Shown here in pieces: positions 58,962 through 64,000 of a stretch of DNA of 64,000 nucleotides (its first letter is position 1; every line of letters starts with the position of its first letter). The DNA is taken from the NCBI GenBank assembly GCA_903858815.1, contig CAIOKE010000173.1, positions 57,715 to 121,714 on the forward strand. The letters are read 5' to 3'. The stretch comes from an uncultured Planctomycetaceae bacterium (GTDB lineage: Bacteria; Planctomycetota; Planctomycetia; Planctomycetales; Planctomycetaceae). Under the pieces are notes generated by a model. It did no database searches, was not told where the DNA came from, and worked only from the letters and a program-made list of their open reading frames with translations. The translations under genes were made by a program, and so were the position numbers.

Positions 58962-59198
58962 ATGAAGCCTGGCGTATCCATCGCGCTCATTGTTTGCGGA
59001 ACGCTGTTGTTGCTGTGTCCCTATGCTGATTCCATCACCCGCACAACGGTGGTTGGTCGAGTACTTGAATCCCGAAAAGAACTTACCAGCGTAAGCCTGA
59101 GTGAGGTCGACAAACCAATCGAAGCTGTCTATGGATTTACTGGTATCACGATGATTGCGATCGGCGTCTGGAGATCTTTTTCGCGTCACGCAAACTGA
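58962..59198 (+). CDS. Small two-helix membrane protein of unknown function
   Basis: The product has 78 residues. The hydrophobic segment ALIVCGTLLLLCPYA (about 8-22) and AVYGFTGITMIAIGVW (about 54-70) predict two membrane helices with a short loop. I recognise no family. TAGGTG upstream is a weak ribosome-binding site. It follows the TPR-like gene by 194 bases and precedes repeat-rich DNA. It is a small gene and could still be spurious. Confidence 0.5.
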   Translation: MKPGVSIALIVCGTLLLLCPYADSITRTTVVGRVLESRKELTSVSLSEVDKPIEAVYGFTGITMIAIGVWRSFSRHAN

Positions 59199-59871
59199 CA
59201 ACACCTGACACAGCGCCCCAAGTCGCGTATCGTTCAAGCAAACAGTACGATCAGCGGCATCACCGGACCAGACGCCTCCCACTTCGCAATCTTCACAGCC
59301 ATTTCTCGCTGGCCACGATCGTCGGCCGTGGCAGTCGGCCACGCACTTGCAAGATTCGACCTGAAGTCATTTCCGTCCCCTCCCTCCCGGGACCTCCGAG
59401 CACCAGCTCGGAGACACTGATCCACCGACCTCGGCTCGGCGGGAGCCTCGCCCTCCCGAGCGCAGTGTCGCACCTCTTTGGGAGGGGCGATGTCGCAACC
59501 CTCTGGGAAAACACCAGTTCGGGGACGTACCCTATGCCCCTGCTTGCACCCTGTCGCGCACTCAGCCGAACCGAGAGCCTCCAAAAACGGCCAAAAGATT
59601 CCGGATGCCCGAGTCCTTAAACATCCCTGCGTGCTGCCGTTTTTCAACGTGTCGCGTTCCGGAACTCGGATTGGTGATTTTCCGCCATACCATTGCAGTG
59701 CAGGCACATTGACTCAATCAGGACTCTTCGGCTTTCCCCGCAGTTTTTGCCGGTTTCACCACAAAAATCACAACAGTTCCCTCCAGCTGATCTGTCCGCG
59801 AAATCCAATTCACTCGATACTCCTCGGCAAACACCCTGCATTTCGTGCTCACCCGCTAAGGGAACACCCTG
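59199..59871. other. Gene-free stretch with repeat copy
   Basis: No gene is supported in this 673-base gap. A repeat copy lies at 59388-59457. Open frames on both strands here translate the repeat and read into the next gene out of frame. The ribosome-binding site AAGGGA for the exosortase-like gene lies nine bases before its ATG. Confidence 0.55.
59388..59457 (+). repeat. Copy of the 57834-57904 repeat
   Basis: From 'CGGGACCTCCGAGCACC' to 'GGGAGCCTCGCCCTCCC' this stretch matches 57834-57904 nearly base for base, about 70 bases long and in the same orientation. Confidence 0.85.
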
Positions 59872-61068
59872 ATGTCGTCGGCTACCGCTGGACGTTTTCT
59901 GCCCAGAGTTGGATTTCGCACTCCGATGCTCTGGTTCCTGCTGGCTCAGATGCCTGCCGTCTTTCTGTACGGCTTCCAAAGCTGGTCCAGCGCTCAGTTC
60001 CGCACGTTTCCGCTGCTGTTGTGTGGCATTGTCTGGATTGCCGTCAGTGAATGTGCTGGGCGCAAAGAGCGCTGGCGTCCGGAATCTTTCCTGTTCATTC
60101 TGGGCAATCTGCTGGCGTTTTCGCTTGGTGCCGTCCGCGCCTCGGCATGGCTGATTTCCGTCGGTGCGGCCTGTGGGGCCTTTGCATGGATTCTGGCTCG
60201 GCGTCGGCATGTGGCGGGGCGAGTGGTGTTTTCGATGGCCCTGCTTCTTGTTCTGCTGGTACGCCTGCCCCCCTCGCTGAGTCGGTCTCTGGAGAACCGC
60301 TGGGAATCGACGATCGGCAGTCTTTCGAACTCGGTCCTGATTGCTGGCGAAGTCCTGCACTACACCGATTCCTCCGGCCTGCATCTGGAACAAGCCCAGC
60401 TGGCCCATCGTTTCCTGCACGGTGGTCTGGCCGGCGGATATTCACTCGTGGTTCTGGGTCTGGTGATGGGTACATTGATGCACCGCTCAGTCCTGCATCT
60501 GCTGTTACTGCTGCCCGCCACGCTCTGGTGTGCAGTGATGACATCTGTTGGCGGCACAGTCCTTGGAGTGTACTTCTTCCAGTGGACGGGGATCGACGTA
60601 TCAGCTGGCATTGCCGGGGCGATCTGGCGTCTGGACCTGCTGCTGCTGGGCCTCGCCTTCGTCTGGAGCTCGGACCAGGCCATCCTTGTGCTGACGCATG
60701 CAATCCCGATCATGGAAGAGATGGTCTCTGGCCGTCGCCAGATCCGGCGGATGGAAGAAGACGAGGATGAGATGCTGGAGCGTCCCATGTTTCGCTCAAA
60801 CAGCGTCACAAGGGCCTTCAACGCCTGGGTGGCACCGGCACGGCCTGATCGCCTGCTGCTGGCTGGCGTACCGGACGGGGCGGTCGTCGCCCGGGCTCAC
60901 GCCACAGCCCAGGCTGGTGCTGCAACATCACTGCCGGCCGAGGACGCTGCCGACAGCCCCATCAGTGAATCTCTGACGGTTCGCGGCAATAGTGGCCCGT
61001 GGCTGCTGATCACCACTGCAGCTGTCCTGATGCTGCTGGTTCAGGCCCTGCGGTTTCTTCGGATCTGA
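59872..61068 (+). CDS. Exosortase-like protein lacking all three catalytic residues
   Basis: The product has 398 residues and about eight membrane helices. It aligns without gaps to the exosortase at 26014-27108 from the RLP motif (131-133) to about residue 275; shared positions include RLP, HYTDSS/HFSDGN, RSVLH/RSMLH and the GxD-S-G segment. The exosortase Cys, Arg and His are replaced by His183, Gly228 and Gly249. A charged cytoplasmic stretch (RRMEEDEDEMLE, 292-303) and a final helix (about 377-395) follow. So the fold is that of exosortase but transpeptidation is not expected. A TPR gene starts 9 bases downstream, the same order as in the catalytic copy. Confidence 0.8.
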   Translation: MSSATAGRFLPRVGFRTPMLWFLLAQMPAVFLYGFQSWSSAQFRTFPLLLCGIVWIAVSECAGRKERWRPESFLFILGNLLAFSLGAVRASAWLISVGAACGAFAWILARRRHVAGRVVFSMALLLVLLVRLPPSLSRSLENRWESTIGSLSNSVLIAGEVLHYTDSSGLHLEQAQLAHRFLHGGLAGGYSLVVLGLVMGTLMHRSVLHLLLLLPATLWCAVMTSVGGTVLGVYFFQWTGIDVSAGIAGAIWRLDLLLLGLAFVWSSDQAILVLTHAIPIMEEMVSGRRQIRRMEEDEDEMLERPMFRSNSVTRAFNAWVAPARPDRLLLAGVPDGAVVARAHATAQAGAATSLPAEDAADSPISESLTVRGNSGPWLLITTAAVLMLLVQALRFLRI

Positions 61069-61077
61069 GGTGCAGTC

Positions 61078-63333
61078 ATGAGCAGCGATAACACACCAGA
61101 CAGTCCTTCTCAGCGCAGCGACTGGAATCGTCGTCGCGTCAGTTATCTGCGGATGGGGCGATCGTTTATTGATGGGATCAACCCCGATCGCAGTCTCAAT
61201 CCGCTCAGGAACCTGTTTCGTAAACGACGCGAGGTTGTTGAAACGTCCATCAACTGGTTCTACTCGCGAAACTGGGTGCTTGCCTATTCGGCCGCTCCGG
61301 TTCTGCTTGTCTCTCTGCTGGCCTTTCTCACTGCTGTCTGGGCTCGCAGCCACGCCGACTTCTCAGCTCATCGTCAGTTCCTGCTCAGATCACTGCAGAC
61401 AGCAACCTCTGCTGCTGATGTCGTCCGACAGGAACTCAGCCTGCGCGCTCTCCAGAATCTTGAACCACTGAATTCCAATTACGCACTGCAGCTGGCAGAA
61501 CTGCTGCGGGGTAGTGGTCGAGTCGCTGATGCAATCAACACTCTGCGTCCCTACGCGCCGTCCGATGCGGCAGGCAGCCCCGAGATTCGACTGTGGCTGC
61601 TGGATCTGGCTGCTCAGAATCCCCAGGAACTCAGCCTCTCCGAAGAAGAACGCATTGCTCAGCTGCAAAGGGTCATTTCCGAAAGCCCGGGCAATGTCAA
61701 AGCTTCAAAAACACTTGCCGGTATCTGGACCGAAAGACAGGAATGGCAGCTGGCAGAACGTTGTCTGGAAGAATCCGCGACCCTGTTTCCCGAGGTGAAT
61801 CTGGAACTGCTGAAACTGCAGATTCTGCTGGGACGCTCACCTGAAGATCGCTCAAAGACCGGTCAACTGGCTGTCAGCGGCATCACAAAACGGCTTGAGG
61901 AACAGCCCAACGATGTCCAGCTCACCTGCAGTCTTGCAGAAGCCCTGTATCTCAGCCAGAAACCTCTCGAAGCCCGCGAAAAACTTGAAGAATGGCTGAA
62001 ACGCAGTGACGACGAAGCAGTCAGAAAAGTCCTCAGCCGACTGGAATTACTGATCGCTCAGTCCGAAATGATGGAGTCCGTGGAAAACAAGGACAGCTGC
62101 ACCGTCATGCTGTATCGAGCACTGAAGCTGGATCCGTCAAATCAGGAGGCGATTCAGCTGCTGCGGACTGTCGACCGGGCTGGAGCCCTGATTGTGAAAG
62201 GTGAGTTACAGGCCTGCATCGATTTCTGGCGCGAGCGACTTCGCCTTGAGCCTGAAAATCGCAACGCCCTGCGCACACTGGCCACACTGCAGGAACTGAT
62301 CGGCGAGCCTCGCGCGGCCGCGGATCTGATCAGGACGGACATTGGTCGCTATCCCGGTGATCGACTGTATCTGGTCGATCTGCTGACCAAAGCCCAGCAC
62401 ACGGATCAGGCGGATCAGATGGCACAGCTGGCCGTCTCTGAGCAGCAGCAGGCACTGGAAAAGAATCCAGCCGACCGAGAAGCTCGCGTCAACATCGCAC
62501 GCTGCCTGCTGATTCTGAAACGCCCTGAAGAAGCCCGCAAAATGCTGCTCGATGCATCCGACGAAATCATTAACGAATGTCGTCGTGACCCCAAATGGAT
62601 GGCCGTCTTCGGAGCCGCCAGCCTTGCGATGTTCGACGACCAGACAGAACTCACAGGAAAACTCAGTACGATCTCCCAGCCAGCCATGCCCGTCATCCGC
62701 GACCGGGCACACGGGCGAGCGCTGCTGCCGCTGCTGAAAGATGTCGTTATGTCCGGTCCAATCACCGACAGCACGTCGGTACCTCTGGCCGGTATTGATC
62801 GTATTGTCCGCATCGCACTGACCGGCGGAGCAGCCGCGCGGGACGCCGATAAACTGCTGACCGAATTGCGCAGTGACGGAATCTTTGTACTCGACATCCT
62901 CTCATTGCAGGCTGCCCACGCACTCACTCTCGAAAATTATGACCTCGCCGTGCAAAGTCTTGAACTGGCCAACAGCATGACCAATGGCGCCAACCCGCTC
63001 ATCCTGAATAACCTCGCCATCGCCAAAGTTCGCAGCAAACCCTCACGACCATGGGAAGCTCTCAAACACATCGAAGTCAGTATCCGCGAACTTCCTGACA
63101 ACCCCGAGATCCTCTCCACTCGCGGCGAAATACACATCGCACTCAACTCTCTCAATGAAGCTGAAAAAGACCTGAGACACTCGCTGCGCATCAGATCCGA
63201 TCGCCCCAAAGTTCATCGCATGCTGGCTGATGTGCTGAAACGTACCGGGCAGGATAAAGAAGCAGTCGCACACCTGAATGAGGCCGAAAAACTGGAACGC
63301 CTGCAGGGAGCTGAACAGGCGCGACTCCGCTGA
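61078..63333 (+). CDS. Membrane-anchored TPR protein paired with exosortase-like protein
   Basis: The product has 751 residues: a cytoplasmic segment of about 65 residues rich in Arg, one membrane helix (66-89, WVLAYSAAPVLLVSLLAFLTAVWA) and a long TPR array to the end. It is the paralogue of the protein at 23787-25973: matching blocks include FYSRN/IFSRN at the helix, GSPEIRLWLLD/GYPEARIWLVQ, LAERCLEESA..PEVNLE and KDSC...LYRALKLDPSNQEAIQLL. GAGGTG before the ATG and a 9-base gap from the preceding stop show an operon. It likely binds the upstream membrane protein; the cargo is unknown. Confidence 0.85.
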   Translation: MSSDNTPDSPSQRSDWNRRRVSYLRMGRSFIDGINPDRSLNPLRNLFRKRREVVETSINWFYSRNWVLAYSAAPVLLVSLLAFLTAVWARSHADFSAHRQFLLRSLQTATSAADVVRQELSLRALQNLEPLNSNYALQLAELLRGSGRVADAINTLRPYAPSDAAGSPEIRLWLLDLAAQNPQELSLSEEERIAQLQRVISESPGNVKASKTLAGIWTERQEWQLAERCLEESATLFPEVNLELLKLQILLGRSPEDRSKTGQLAVSGITKRLEEQPNDVQLTCSLAEALYLSQKPLEAREKLEEWLKRSDDEAVRKVLSRLELLIAQSEMMESVENKDSCTVMLYRALKLDPSNQEAIQLLRTVDRAGALIVKGELQACIDFWRERLRLEPENRNALRTLATLQELIGEPRAAADLIRTDIGRYPGDRLYLVDLLTKAQHTDQADQMAQLAVSEQQQALEKNPADREARVNIARCLLILKRPEEARKMLLDASDEIINECRRDPKWMAVFGAASLAMFDDQTELTGKLSTISQPAMPVIRDRAHGRALLPLLKDVVMSGPITDSTSVPLAGIDRIVRIALTGGAAARDADKLLTELRSDGIFVLDILSLQAAHALTLENYDLAVQSLELANSMTNGANPLILNNLAIAKVRSKPSRPWEALKHIEVSIRELPDNPEILSTRGEIHIALNSLNEAEKDLRHSLRIRSDRPKVHRMLADVLKRTGQDKEAVAHLNEAEKLERLQGAEQARLR

Positions 63334-63460
63334 ACACTGCTCGCCGGTCTTCGGGCTCTACGGAAAATGCTGTGCACGATGTTGCTGCGCCACCTGAATG
63401 CTGGTGATTCTTCACCACCAAAGGACACGGTGGTCAGTGAACAGTACACGCAAAGTTCCC

Positions 63461-64000
63461 CCTCCCTGGCAGGGCGACGCTCCTGCCGAGCCGAAGTCAA
63501 CGGCCCCTGTTCCTCTGTCACCGTTCGTCCACAACCGTAGACCGGGCATTCCTGCCCGGCCACCCTTTGCCCACACAAAGCCACAACGCCCCGCACGCTC
63601 GCCCGCCCCTCATCCACCCCCTCGGCTGACTACCACTCAACGGAACCCTCGGCATCGTCACCGCCCTGCTGCTCGATGGTCGTAGCATGCGATTCAGCCC
63701 GTGTCGTCCACCGCGTGCCCCCCCCCCCGCCCTGGGAGGGCGAGGCGCCTGCCGAGCCGAATTAAACTGCCCCTGTTCCGCTGTCGCTGGTCGCCCACAA
63801 CCGTAGACCGGGCATTCCTGCCCGGCCGTCTCTTGCCCACACAAAGCCACGACGCGCCGCACGTTTGCCCGCCCCTCATCCACCCCCTCGGCTGACTACC
63901 ACTCAACGGAACCCTCGGCATCGTCACCGCCCTGCTGCTCGCTGGTCGTAGCATGCGATTCAGCCCGTGTCGTCCTCCGCGTGCCCCCCCCCTCCCTGGG
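63461..64000 (+). repeat. 266-bp tandem repeat running off the window end
   Basis: Unit 1 starts at 63461, unit 2 at 63727, and unit 3 begins in phase at 63993, just before the window ends. Matching landmarks are 266 bases apart (AGGGCGA at 63471 and 63737; ACAACCGTAG at 63531 and 63797). Each unit holds the CTCCTGCCGAGCCGAA element, a CCGGGCATTCCTGCCCGG hairpin, TTGCCCACACAAAGCC, CCCCTCATCCACCCCCTCGG and a TGGTCGTAGCATGCGATTC end. An 11-base C run lies at 63718-63728. No gene is supported in 63334-64000. Confidence 0.9.

Noticed and set aside
59234..59707. 157-codon minus-strand frame containing GEAPAEPRS
   Set aside because: This peptide is the translation of the dispersed GGAGGGCGAGGCTCC element and is seen wherever the element lies in an open frame.
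59478..60050. 190-codon plus-strand frame overlapping the exosortase-like gene
   Set aside because: It runs out of frame into the better supported gene at 59872 and has no recognisable features.
63518..63954. Minus-strand frames across the 266-bp repeat
   Set aside because: They repeat the same peptide in each unit, differ in frame between copies and lack start signals.

Overview
The window reads as chromosomal DNA of a planctomycete (phylum Planctomycetota). The evidence is the family content: a DUF1559 pseudopilin with an H-X9-DG C-terminus, three DUF1501 proteins, a DUF1549/DUF1553 protein with a planctomycete cytochrome c domain, two giant PVC-type CxxCH dehydrogenase-like proteins, a CRTAC1/ASPIC-UnbV protein, an exosortase of the planctomycete type, and intergenic 'GGGAGGGCGAGGCTCC'-type repeats. 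Genus cannot be decided from the sequence. Coding density is moderate; gene-poor stretches are mostly degenerate repeats.

Layout. 1-1008: gene-poor, with GTGTCCCC repeats. 1009-3879 (+): pseudopilin, small lipoprotein, TPR protein. 4086-9450 (-): mutS, prs and a ceramidase-like hydrolase. 9700-15068 (+): DUF1501, DUF1549/DUF1553 cytochrome, prepilin peptidase. 15292-19606 (+): lysS, a LolCE-like permease, a LolD-like ATPase and a small ABM-domain enzyme. 19663-34599 (-): a 15 kb co-directional block with EboE-like TIM barrel, DUF1501, ceramidase-like hydrolase, TPR protein, exosortase, alpha/beta hydrolase, DUF1501, phosphoesterase, lipoprotein, kdsA and a Fae-like protein. 34986-37351 (+): purF-like gene and an HD-domain gene. 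37486-47735 (-): rodA and two giant secreted haem proteins. 48824-48896 (-): tRNA-Phe. 49028-51922 (-): a Gly/Met/Pro-rich lipoprotein. 52304-57738 (+): small secreted protein, pentahaem cytochrome-TPR protein, CRTAC1 protein. 58252-59198 (+): two small orphan genes. 59872-63333 (+): an exosortase-like protein and a TPR protein. 63334-64000: a 266-bp tandem repeat that runs off the window.

How the genes fit together. Housekeeping genes (mutS, prs, lysS, purF, kdsA, rodA, lolCD-like, tRNA-Phe) are mixed with secreted haem/propeller proteins. The most notable pattern is a duplicated two-gene module, multipass exosortase-family protein followed by a membrane-anchored TPR protein. One copy (23787-27108) keeps the exosortase Cys/Arg/His triad. 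The other (59872-63333) aligns without gaps through the core but has His/Gly/Gly at those three positions, so it looks like a non-catalytic exosortase paralogue that kept its partner. Other families also occur with altered key residues: a Fae-like protein without the conserved His, and two ceramidase-like proteins with Asn at the usual nucleophile position, each next to a DUF1501 gene.

All family assignments come from reading motifs; no database search was run. Starts were chosen from ribosome-binding sites, signal peptides and operon spacing and are less certain than stops.
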